Positions 33,010-38,838 of a DNA stretch of 38,838 bases are shown here, one piece after another. The stretch lies in NCBI RefSeq assembly GCF_000248055.1, contig NZ_BAFC01000107.1, positions 1 through 38,838 of the forward strand. Direction: 5' to 3'. The notes below the pieces were generated by a model. That model was given only the letters and a program-made list of their open reading frames with translations, was not told the DNA's origin and made no database searches. Each line of letters starts with the position of its first letter. The first letter of the stretch is position 1. This stretch comes from Gordonia sputi NBRC 100414 (lineage in GTDB: Bacteria > Actinomycetota > Actinomycetes > Mycobacteriales > Mycobacteriaceae). The position numbers and the translations under genes were made by a program.

Positions 33010-33267
33010 GTGAAAACCAGCTCGTACGAGCAGACCCGGGTCGTTTTGTGGTCGGTTGTCACCTTGCTTGTCCTGATCGTGCGCTTCTTGGCGGTGTTAC
33101 TGACCGTTGTGTGCGTGATCGCGTGGGCGATCGCGATGGTTCGCGACTCGTGGAACAACATGTTTTTCGTTCCCGCGATCGTGTCGGCGGGTTCGCTCCT
33201 CGTCAGCACGTATCTGTACAGCTATTTGCGTGCGCGCTACCCGCGTCGTAACGGCCGGTTACTGTAG
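33010..33267 (+). CDS. Small two-helix membrane protein, unknown function
   Basis: The 85-residue protein has hydrophobic segments at about 11-40 and 47-70. A short polar N-terminus precedes them and an arginine-rich tail (RARYPRRNGR) follows, suggesting both ends face the cytoplasm. The start may be GTG 33010 or GTG 33007; the ribosome binding site is weak. No family was recognised. It stands upstream of the GAF regulator with about 105 bp between, and no functional link is evident. Confidence 0.6.
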   Translation: MKTSSYEQTRVVLWSVVTLLVLIVRFLAVLLTVVCVIAWAIAMVRDSWNNMFFVPAIVSAGSLLVSTYLYSYLRARYPRRNGRLL

Positions 33268-33373
33268 TCGGTGCCGCTTCGACCTCGGTCTTGTTGCTGA
33301 GATCACACTCTGCACGGCACAATTGAGTGAACGTCGGGTGTCGATCAGCCCCGACGGGATACTTGGAGGGCGC

Positions 33374-34642
33374 ATGACAGACGCTGCTGCGGTGTCCTCG
33401 ACGATCCGCCGGGCCTACGAGGAGTTCCTGGCGAGCGGCGCGGTCCCCGAGACAGTGCGGTCCGTCGTCGGCGATTCGTGGGCGCGTTCGTTACAGCGTG
33501 GCATCGACCCAGCGGCCGGTGCTGTCGAAGCGCAGGCAATGAGCGACGAAGAGTTCGTGCGGTACCGCGAGGAGCATCCCATCACCGCGGTGCGCCCCGT
33601 CGTGCAATCTCTGATGCTCGACGACATCGCCGACTCAGGTGTTGTGTTGGCGCTGACCGACAATGTCGGTCGGCTGCTCTGGGTGGAGGGCGAGGCGTCT
33701 GCGCGGGATCGGGCCAGCCATATCAACTTCGTCGAGGGCTCGGTGTGGAGCGAGGAGGTCGTCGGCACCAATGCTCCCGGGCTTGCGTTGGCGACCGGCC
33801 GCGGTGTGCAAGTGGTTGGGCCCGAACACTTCTCGAGTCCCGTGCAGGAGTGGAGTTGCGCGGCAGCGCCGGTCCACGACCCCGCGACAGGGCACGTCAT
33901 CGGCGTGATCGACGTGACCGGTGGCCGCGAGGTAGCTGCTCCCTTCGCACTGTCAGCGGTCCGTTCCGTGGTGGCGGTCGTCGAGCGTGAACTGAGGGCG
34001 CGGGCCGTCGACCTTTCTGTTGCGTCGACCTTCGAGGTAGGCGCTCGAGCACGACTGACCGTGCTCGCCGACAACGCGTATCGCTGGCAGCGTGGGGGAG
34101 GTGCCGCGAACGGGAGGTCGTTGTCTCGACGCCACGCCGAGATCCTGCTGCTGCTGCAGCGCTATCCCGAGGGCCTGAACACCGAACAACTGGCGTTGAT
34201 GCTCGCCGACGACGGCGTCGACCCGGTCACCGTTCGTGCCGAGATCTCTCGGTTGCGACGCGACCTCGGTACCGATGTGATCGAGTCCAGGCCGTACCGC
34301 CTGACCGTCGAATTGTCGTCTGACGTGGGAGATCTCCGCGAGCAGATCGCGGGCCACGGCGATCTCGTTCCGGTGATCGAGGCGATCGGTCGTGGCGGGT
34401 TGCTCGTCGAGTCGAACGCTCCCGGGATCAGCGAACTGTTCGAGGAGCTTCGCGAGGACGTCCGCTCGCGGGTCATCGCCGAGGGACAGGTGGCCGCGCT
34501 GCGGGCATGGACGTCGTCGGTGCATGGCCGTGACGACCTGGCCGCGTGGCGCAGATTTGAGCATCGGCTACCCGTCGGGCACCCCGACCGCGCGCTCGTC
34601 GGGGGTCGGATCAGGATTCTCGACCGTCGTTACGGCGTCTGA
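33374..34642 (+). CDS. GAF-domain transcriptional regulator (AcoR-like N-terminus)
   Basis: The 422-residue protein starts like AcoR-type activators (SWARSLQRGIDP). A GAF sensor domain spans about residues 75-215, with WVEGEASARDRASHINFVEGSVWSEEVVGTNA and a SPVQEWSCAAAPVHDP segment. There is no AAA+ sigma-54 domain. Instead a helix-turn-helix-like region occupies about 255-310 (RRHAEILLLLQRYPEGLNTE, then AEISRLRRDLG). GGAGGG precedes ATG 33374. Regulators of this form are commonly found beside an aldehyde dehydrogenase and DUF779 gene in actinobacteria and probably sense the aldehyde or its precursor. The likely target sites are the TGCAAC repeats at 35734-35750 and 37431-37447; this is inferred. 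Confidence 0.82.
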   Translation: MTDAAAVSSTIRRAYEEFLASGAVPETVRSVVGDSWARSLQRGIDPAAGAVEAQAMSDEEFVRYREEHPITAVRPVVQSLMLDDIADSGVVLALTDNVGRLLWVEGEASARDRASHINFVEGSVWSEEVVGTNAPGLALATGRGVQVVGPEHFSSPVQEWSCAAAPVHDPATGHVIGVIDVTGGREVAAPFALSAVRSVVAVVERELRARAVDLSVASTFEVGARARLTVLADNAYRWQRGGGAANGRSLSRRHAEILLLLQRYPEGLNTEQLALMLADDGVDPVTVRAEISRLRRDLGTDVIESRPYRLTVELSSDVGDLREQIAGHGDLVPVIEAIGRGGLLVESNAPGISELFEELREDVRSRVIAEGQVAALRAWTSSVHGRDDLAAWRRFEHRLPVGHPDRALVGGRIRILDRRYGV

Positions 34643-34676
34643 CGGTTTCGCTGAACGGGTCTCCACCAACCCTTTG

Positions 34677-34692
34677 ACCCCCAAATGGGGGT
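34677..34692. terminator. Short hairpin after the GAF regulator gene
   Basis: ACCCCC-AAAT-GGGGGT is a perfect 6-bp stem with a 4-base loop, 34 bp past the regulator stop. It may terminate the regulator transcript. No T-tract follows. Confidence 0.4.
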
Positions 34693-34833
34693 ATGCCGAG
34701 TCGATCGTGATCGACGTAGTGTCTGCTGTGCGTGCGTCACCGACGGACGCTGCTCGGTCGCGAGGGCCGCAAGGTGCGACTGAGTCAGTACGCCCGGCGC
34801 GGTTGACCACGGATTCGTCCGACACTGAACGCA

Positions 34834-35154
34834 GTGTCGCTGCCACTCGCGGCGATCTTCACCAACCTGAGCGGGTACCGGCACGTGGTCGCGACTCCGC
34901 TGCTGGCCGAGCTTGCCCGCGCAGCAACCTTCGGGCAGGTCGACACCGTCATCATCGACATGAGTGCCCACGTCGCAGGGCACATCGACATCGCAGGCGC
35001 ATTGGTCCTCGACCCTGCAGACGACCTCGATGCCCTCGAGGAGATCGCGCGAGCCGCACTGGGTCCCGGTGCCCGTGTGATGAGCGTGCGGTCCGACGAT
35101 CTACCCGACGGTGTCTCCGCTGCCGGGCTCCTGCGATTCGCTACCGAGGGCTGA
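34834..35154 (+). pseudogene. Probable C-terminal remnant of a baeRF-like protein
   Basis: The 106-residue frame reads as the end of a larger protein: an alpha/beta segment (HVVATPLLAELARAATFGQV, DTVIIDMSAHVAG), then VLDPADDLDALEEIARAALG and a final GVSAAGLLRFATEG. This resembles the C-terminal end of bacterial/archaeal eRF1-like (baeRF) proteins, which finish in a small loop before an LLRF-type strand. No N-terminal half is found upstream in any frame, and the start would be a GTG without a clear ribosome binding site. It ends 3 bp before the acylase remnant. It could instead be a small independent protein. Confidence 0.35.
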
Positions 35155-35157
35155 CCG

Positions 35158-35683
35158 ATGTGCACACGAATCCTGTGGAACAAGAGCGAGCCGTACGTCG
35201 TAGCGCGCACCATGGATTGGCCTGACACCACCATGCCGGTGATCACCGCGATGCCGCGTGGAATCACGCGCGACGGAGCGCTTGCAGGCGGGGAGGAGAT
35301 CGCTGCGAACGGTGCTCGCTGGACGTCGAAGTACGGCTCGGTCGTCACGACAGTCTACGGCGTCGAAACCGCGGACGGCATGAATGAGCGTGGCTTCGGC
35401 GCACACCTTCTCTACTTGGAGAATGCTGACTTCGGTGAGCGTGATCTGCGCAAGCCGGCAGTGGGAGCGCATTTGTGGACTCAGTATCTCCTCGACCAGG
35501 CGGCGACCGTCGCCGATGCGGCGGTACTTCTTCGAGCTGACCACCGCACCGGGCGTCCTCTGGGTGAAACTCGACGAGCTTGTCTTCTCGGACAGCGGTC
35601 GCTGCCTGGTCATAGATCCGGCAGGTATCTCGCTCACCGGCGACGTCACGAAGGCCATGGCCGTGGCCGAGCTGCCCTTCTGA
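35158..35683 (+). pseudogene. Penicillin V acylase/choloylglycine hydrolase-like Ntn amidase, internally deleted
   Basis: The N-terminal about 125 residues are intact: MCTRILWN with nucleophile Cys2, VARTMDW with the conserved Arg and Asp, GMNERGFGAHLLYL, and WTQYLLDQAATVADA. Family proteins run to about 330-350 residues. Here the frame is lost near 35520. The C-terminal end of the same family, YFFELTTAPGVLWVKLDELVF to AVAELPF, follows at once in the +1 frame and stops at 35683. About 150 central residues, including the conserved Asn and second Arg of the active site, are missing. The gene cannot make an active enzyme. Confidence 0.8.
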
Positions 35684-35714
35684 TCAGTGCTCTGAACTGC
35701 GGCGATGTGACGCC

Positions 35715-35782
35715 GCAACGTTGCAAACGTTACTGCAACGTGGCTGCAACCACTTCGCTCCTAATGTGTGCAGCAGATCACA
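35715..35782. promoter_or_regulatory. Promoter module of the aldehyde dehydrogenase: TGCAAC repeats plus CRP/GlxR-like box
   Basis: A GCAACGTTGC palindrome at 35715-35724 is followed by TGCAAC at 35734-35739 and 35745-35750 (11-bp period). After 16 bp comes TGTGC-N6-TCACA (35767-35782), matching the actinobacterial CRP/GlxR consensus TGTGA-N6-TCACA at 9 of 10 positions. TAATGT at 35762-35767 could be a -10 element. The same arrangement precedes the DUF779 gene. Confidence 0.55.
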
Positions 35783-35839
35783 CACGGCCTATTGAGTGGC
35801 TTGTGTGGCAACGAGAAAATGGCACTGAGGAGCTACACA

Positions 35840-37363
35840 ATGACTGTCTACGCAAAGCCGGGTACCGACGGCTCGGTGATGTCCTTCGAGTCCCGCTATG
35901 ACAACTGGATCGGCGGACAGTGGGTCCCGCCCGTGAAGGGGCAGTACTTCGAGAACCCGTCGCCTGTCGACGGCAAGACCTTCTGCGAGGTCGCGCGCTC
36001 GACCGCCGAGGACATCGACCTCGCGCTCGACGCCGCGCACAAGGCCGCTCCGGGATGGGGCAAGACGGCTGTCGCGGAGCGCGCGCTGGTGCTGCTGCGT
36101 ATCGCCGACCGCCTCGAGGAGAACCTCGAGAAGATCGCCGTCGCCGAGACATGGGACAACGGCAAGGCTGTTCGTGAGACCCTCGCCGCCGACATCCCGC
36201 TGGCAATCGATCACTTCCGCTACTTCGCGGGCGCTCTGCGTGCTCAGGAGGGCTCGATCTCCGAGGTCGACGAGGACACCGTCGCCTACCACTTCCACGA
36301 GCCGCTCGGCGTCGTCGGCCAGATCATCCCGTGGAACTTCCCGATCCTGATGGCCGTGTGGAAGCTCGCGCCCGCTCTCGCCGCGGGCAACGCCGTTGTC
36401 CTCAAGCCTGCGGAGCAGACCCCGGCGTCGATCCTGTACGTGATGAGTCTGATCGCCGACATCCTCCCCGCGGGTGTCATCAACGTGGTCAACGGCTTCG
36501 GTGTCGAGGCGGGCAAGCCGCTCGCGTCGAGCAACCGCATCCGCAAGATCGCGTTCACCGGTGAGACCACGACCGGCCGCCTGATCATGCAGTACGCCTC
36601 GGAGAACCTGATCCCGGTCACTCTCGAACTCGGCGGCAAGAGCCCGAATATCTTCTTCAACGACGTGATGGCTGCCGACGACGGCTTCTTCGACCGTGCG
36701 CTGGAAGGCTTTTCGATGTTCGCGCTCAACCAGGGCGAGGTCTGCACCTGCCCGAGCCGCGCGCTCATCCAGGAGGACATCTACAACGACTTCATCGAGA
36801 AGGCCGTCGACCGTGTCTCGAAGATCAAGCAGGGTAACCCCCTCGACACCGACACCATGATGGGTGCCCAGGCGTCGAACGATCAGTACGAGAAGATCCA
36901 GTCGTACCTCGCGATCGGCAAGGACGAGGGTGCAAAGGTTCTCATCGGCGGCGAGGCTGCTCACCTCGGTGGCGACCTCGAGGGTGGCTACTACATCAAG
37001 CCGACCGTCTTCTCCGGACAGAACAACATGCGCATCTTCCAGGAGGAGATCTTCGGTCCGGTGCTGGCCGTCACGACCTTCAAGGATTACGCCGACGCCA
37101 TCCACATCGCCAACGACACCCTCTACGGATTGGGCGCGGGCGTCTGGAGCCGTGACGGTGCCACCGCCTACCGTGCAGGCCGCGAGATCCAGGCCGGACG
37201 CGTGTGGACGAACACCTACCACGACTACCCGGCACACGCCGCGTTCGGTGGATACAAGCAGTCGGGCATCGGCCGCGAGACCCACCTGATGATGCTCGAG
37301 CACTACCAGCAGACCAAGAACCTGCTGGTCGGCTACGCGCAGAACGCCAAGGGCTTCTTCTGA
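35840..37363 (+). CDS. Aldehyde dehydrogenase (Rv0458/ThcA-like)
   Basis: The 507-residue NAD-dependent enzyme has catalytic Glu263 in [13 protein letters not shown] and nucleophile Cys302 in [13 protein letters not shown]. The cofactor segment is [19 protein letters not shown], and a Thr-Gly-Glu turn (AFTGETTTG) belongs to the same site. Length and sequence agree with the acetaldehyde/chloroacetaldehyde-type ALDH of Mycobacterium and Rhodococcus. GAGGAG lies seven bases before ATG 35840. The frame upstream to 35768 covers the promoter module and is not coding. It is followed by DUF779, a common pair, and preceded by a GAF regulator. Natural substrates are probably short aliphatic aldehydes. 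Confidence 0.92.
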   Translation: MTVYAKPGTDGSVMSFESRYDNWIGGQWVPPVKGQYFENPSPVDGKTFCEVARSTAEDIDLALDAAHKAAPGWGKTAVAERALVLLRIADRLEENLEKIAVAETWDNGKAVRETLAADIPLAIDHFRYFAGALRAQEGSISEVDEDTVAYHFHEPLGVVGQIIPWNFPILMAVWKLAPALAAGNAVVLKPAEQTPASILYVMSLIADILPAGVINVVNGFGVEAGKPLASSNRIRKIAFTGETTTGRLIMQYASENLIPVTLELGGKSPNIFFNDVMAADDGFFDRALEGFSMFALNQGEVCTCPSRALIQEDIYNDFIEKAVDRVSKIKQGNPLDTDTMMGAQASNDQYEKIQSYLAIGKDEGAKVLIGGEAAHLGGDLEGGYYIKPTVFSGQNNMRIFQEEIFGPVLAVTTFKDYADAIHIANDTLYGLGAGVWSRDGATAYRAGREIQAGRVWTNTYHDYPAHAAFGGYKQSGIGRETHLMMLEHYQQTKNLLVGYAQNAKGFF

Positions 37364-37383
37364 TCCTGACGCCAGGCACGTCG

Positions 37384-37422
37384 ACGCCGCCACGCAACCT
37401 TTTTCAGGTTGTGTGGCGGCGT
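37384..37422. terminator. 16-bp hairpin between the aldehyde dehydrogenase and DUF779 genes
   Basis: ACGCCGCCACGCAACC (37384-37399) pairs with GGTTGTGTGGCGGCGT (37407-37422) with one G-U pair around the loop TTTTTCA. It starts 20 bp after the ALDH stop and ends just before the second TGCAAC module. It would end most ALDH transcripts or protect their 3' ends, leaving DUF779 to its own promoter. Confidence 0.75.
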
Positions 37423-37430
37423 TCGTCGTG

Positions 37431-37479
37431 TGCAACGCGGATGCAACAGAACAGCGACTACTCTGTGGTTCAGATCACA
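37431..37479. promoter_or_regulatory. Promoter module of the DUF779 gene: TGCAAC repeats plus CRP/GlxR-like box
   Basis: TGCAAC at 37431-37436 and 37442-37447 (11-bp period) is followed after 16 bp by TGTGG-N6-TCACA (37464-37479). The order and both spacings equal those upstream of the aldehyde dehydrogenase. TACTCT at 37457-37462 aligns with TAATGT there. The CRP-like box ends 14 bp before ATG 37494, adjacent to the ribosome binding site. Confidence 0.55.
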
Positions 37480-37493
37480 GTGAGAGGTAAACG

Positions 37494-37958
37494 ATGAGCA
37501 GTACAGAATCAACCCCGTCGACGTCGGCCTCAGCGGCCGCGGACGGAGCGGTGCCTGATCGTGTGATCGCCACAGACGCCGCCGTGCAGCTCCTGACCAA
37601 GTTGTCGGAGCTGCACGGCGGGCTCATGATTCACCAGTCCGGCGGATGCTGCGACGGTTCGGCGCCGATGTGTTATCCCGTCGGCGACTATCGGGTCGGC
37701 CAGCGCGACGTCCTCGTCGGAACCATCGAACTGCCCGAGCCCCTTCCCAACGTGCGGGTCTGGATCAACGGCGACCAGTTCGAATTGTGGAAGCACACCC
37801 AGTTGATCCTCGACGTCGTGAAGGGTCGCGGTGCCGGATTCAGCCTGGAGGCGCCGGAAGGTGTCCGATTCCTCTCTCGCGCAAGAGCTTTCAGTGCGGA
37901 AGAGAACGCAATTCTCACGGCGAATCCGCCGCTGACCGGCGCTGCAGTCGGCGTCTGA
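37494..37958 (+). CDS. DUF779 protein (Rv0459-like)
   Basis: The 154-residue protein matches DUF779: MIHQSGGCCDGSAPMCYP (about residues 45-62) with a conserved Cys cluster, VWINGDQFELWKHTQLILDV, and EAPEGVRFLSRARAFS. The first 25 residues are Ser/Thr/Ala-rich and probably disordered. GAGAGG lies six bases before ATG 37494. The family is almost always beside an aldehyde dehydrogenase of the preceding type. Its action is unknown; the cysteines might bind metal or take part in aldehyde handling. No signal peptide is present. Confidence 0.88.
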   Translation: MSSTESTPSTSASAAADGAVPDRVIATDAAVQLLTKLSELHGGLMIHQSGGCCDGSAPMCYPVGDYRVGQRDVLVGTIELPEPLPNVRVWINGDQFELWKHTQLILDVVKGRGAGFSLEAPEGVRFLSRARAFSAEENAILTANPPLTGAAVGV

Positions 37959-37975
37959 CGGAGGTCGTTTCTCGG

Positions 37976-37997
37976 ACGGGGGTGGCGTGTCCCCCGT
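37976..37997. terminator. Possible terminator after DUF779, abutting the IS end
   Basis: ACGGGGG (37976-37982) and CCCCCGT (37991-37997) form a 7-bp stem with an 8-base loop, 18 bp past the DUF779 stop. Its last base is the first base of the presumed IS terminal repeat, so insertion may have occurred at or in a terminator. Confidence 0.4.
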
Positions 37998-38055
37998 GAA
38001 CCGGTCCGGGTTGTTTTAGAGTCCCGATTGCCCTGATGAGGGCAGAGAAGGGACG

Positions 38056-38346
38056 ATGAGGACCATGGCAGGACGCAAGCGTCACTCGGCGGAGGACATC
38101 GTGCGCAAATTGCGCCGGGCCGACGAGTTGGCCGCCGAAGGCAAGACCGGCGAGGCGATCGCCGCCGATCTCGAGGTGTCGGCGGCCACCTTGTACAACT
38201 GGCGCCGCCAGTACGGCGGTATGGACGGTGACGCCGCGAAGGAACTCAAAGAGCTGCGCGAGCAGAACAGCCGACTCAAGCGGTTGCTCGCCGATGCCGA
38301 ACTCGAGAAAGACGCGCTGCGGGAGATCGCCAAGGGAAAATTCTGA
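38056..38346 (+). CDS. IS3-family transposase OrfA
   Basis: The 96-residue protein has the IS3 OrfA helix-turn-helix (KRHSAEDIVRKLRRADELAA to SAATLYNWRRQYGG, about residues 8-55). A leucine-zipper-like helix follows (LKELREQNSRLKRLLADAEL, about 63-83), used for multimerisation. AGAAGGG precedes ATG 38056; ATG 38065 is possible. It binds the element's ends, and its C-terminus carries the slip site that makes the OrfAB fusion. Confidence 0.92.
   Translation: MRTMAGRKRHSAEDIVRKLRRADELAAEGKTGEAIAADLEVSAATLYNWRRQYGGMDGDAAKELKELREQNSRLKRLLADAELEKDALREIAKGKF
38334..38340 (+). other. Programmed -1 frameshift site G_GGA_AAA between orfA and orfB
   Basis: The heptamer GGGAAAA is positioned as G_GGA_AAA in the orfA frame (codons AAG GGA AAA TTC TGA). 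A -1 slip gives GGG AAA ATT CTG and continues in the orfB frame, which is indeed -1 relative to orfA. This is the standard IS3 way to make the OrfAB transposase. Confidence 0.65.
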
Positions 38347-38838
38347 GCCCGACCGCCAAACGCGCCGCCATCGACATGCTCAAGGACGTCAAGAACATGT
38401 CAGAACGTATGGCGTGCAGGGTAGTTGGGCTTTCCCGTTCCGCCTATCGACGGCTGCCGCAAGCGCACACCCCGTCCGACCCCGACGCCGCGCTGCGCGA
38501 GCAGTTACGCACGTATGCCCGCAAGAACCCCCCGGCACGGGTTCCGCCGCGCGTGGGCGCACCTGCGTTTCGACGACGGTATCGAGATCAACAAGAAGAA
38601 GGTGCACCGCCTGTGGAAGGAGGAAGGACTGCAGGTGCGGCGCGCTCCGCGCCGCAAACGGGCCGGCCAGTCATCGGTCCCGGTCGTTGTCGCGGACGCA
38701 CCGAAAGTGGTGTGGGCATTGGACTTTCAGTTCGATTCCACCGTCGATGGGAAGACGATCAAGATCGCGTCCATGGTTGACGAACACACCCGCATGTCGT
38801 TGCTGAACATCGTCGACCGGTCCATCACCTCCGAGAAG
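38341..38838 (+). pseudogene. IS3-family transposase OrfB (rve integrase), frameshifted and truncated by the window edge
   Basis: OrfB begins in the -1 frame (KRAAIDMLKDVKNMSERMAC, GLSRSAYRR). At a run of six C at 38527-38532 the frame is lost. With five C it continues KNPRHGFRRAWAHLRFDDGI, then VWALDFQFDSTVDGKTIKIA, containing the first Asp of the DDE triad, and SMVDEHTRMSLLNIVDRSIT up to the window end. One extra C in the homopolymer therefore breaks the transposase, or the base is a sequencing error. The remaining DDE residues lie outside the window. Confidence 0.8.

Larger units (their letters stand above)
37997..38838 (+). mobile_element. IS3-family insertion sequence, left part, cut by the window edge
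   Basis: The presumed left end TGAACCGGTCCGGGTTGTTT starts at 37997 and has the TGAACC-type end seen in actinobacterial IS3 elements. It is followed by orfA (38056-38346), a -1 frameshift site and orfB. The right end is outside the window, so the terminal inverted repeat and target duplication cannot be verified. Confidence 0.85.

Noticed and set aside
35734..35782. Sigma-54 promoter before the aldehyde dehydrogenase, suggested by the AcoR-like regulator
   Set aside because: The regulator has no AAA+ domain, actinobacteria of this group lack sigma-54, and no GG/GC pair with correct spacing is present.
35789..37435. 548-residue minus-strand open frame opposite the aldehyde dehydrogenase
   Set aside because: It is antisense to a full-length ALDH with catalytic residues; strong codon bias keeps the opposite frame open.
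1..38838. tRNA, rRNA or replication origin
   Set aside because: No cloverleaf, ribosomal RNA segment or DnaA-box cluster was recognised anywhere in the window.

Overview
The window is high-GC, densely packed bacterial chromosome. Gene content and synteny point to an actinobacterium of the Mycobacteriales, Gordonia/Rhodococcus-like. The main evidence is a SigK/RskA locus in the same gene order as Mycobacterium tuberculosis Rv0449c-Rv0444c, an aldehyde dehydrogenase plus DUF779 pair like Rv0458/Rv0459, an IdeR-type iron box, and many GTG/TTG starts. The genus is an inference.

Region 1 (1-450): a small GIY-YIG nuclease gene lies between two perfect 26-bp inverted copies of a repeat that recurs throughout the window.

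Region 2 (447-18662, minus strand): one long gene run encodes an almost complete choline-to-glycine pathway. In transcription order it holds a Rieske glycine betaine monooxygenase and its reductase, heterotetrameric sarcosine oxidase (soxB, soxD, soxA, soxG), purU, a repeat array, dimethylglycine oxidase, a BCCT transporter broken by a one-base frameshift, betaine aldehyde dehydrogenase, an APC permease, choline oxidase (codA) and an IclR regulator. Choline is oxidised to betaine, demethylated stepwise to glycine, and the methyl groups enter the folate C1 pool, where PurU can regenerate free THF. Most junctions overlap by 1-8 bp.

Region 3 (18663-20784): a divergent control region carries a palindrome on the gbcA side and an IdeR-like box on the other side. 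It is followed by a flavin monooxygenase gene and a 19-bp-stem terminator shared with the convergent rskA.

Region 4 (20785-26831, minus): FAD amine-oxidase-like protein, DUF1365, cyclopropane-fatty-acid-synthase-like methyltransferase, DUF1295 membrane protein, SigK and RskA form a lipid-modification locus with its own sigma/anti-sigma pair. Region 5 (26908-32864, minus): a YccF membrane protein and a four-gene oligopeptide-type ABC importer whose two ATPases are fused.

Region 6 (33010-37958, plus): small membrane protein, GAF-domain regulator, two decayed gene remnants, aldehyde dehydrogenase and DUF779. The last two genes share a duplicated promoter module. Region 7 (37997-end): the left part of an IS3-family element, with a frameshifted orfB cut off by the window edge.

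The thread through the window is a dispersed 26/27-bp repeat whose core is open in all six frames. It occurs between genes and has also become coding sequence in the RskA, DUF1365 and ABC-ATPase genes. Together with the GIY-YIG gene it flanks, it is the best candidate here for an undescribed system.
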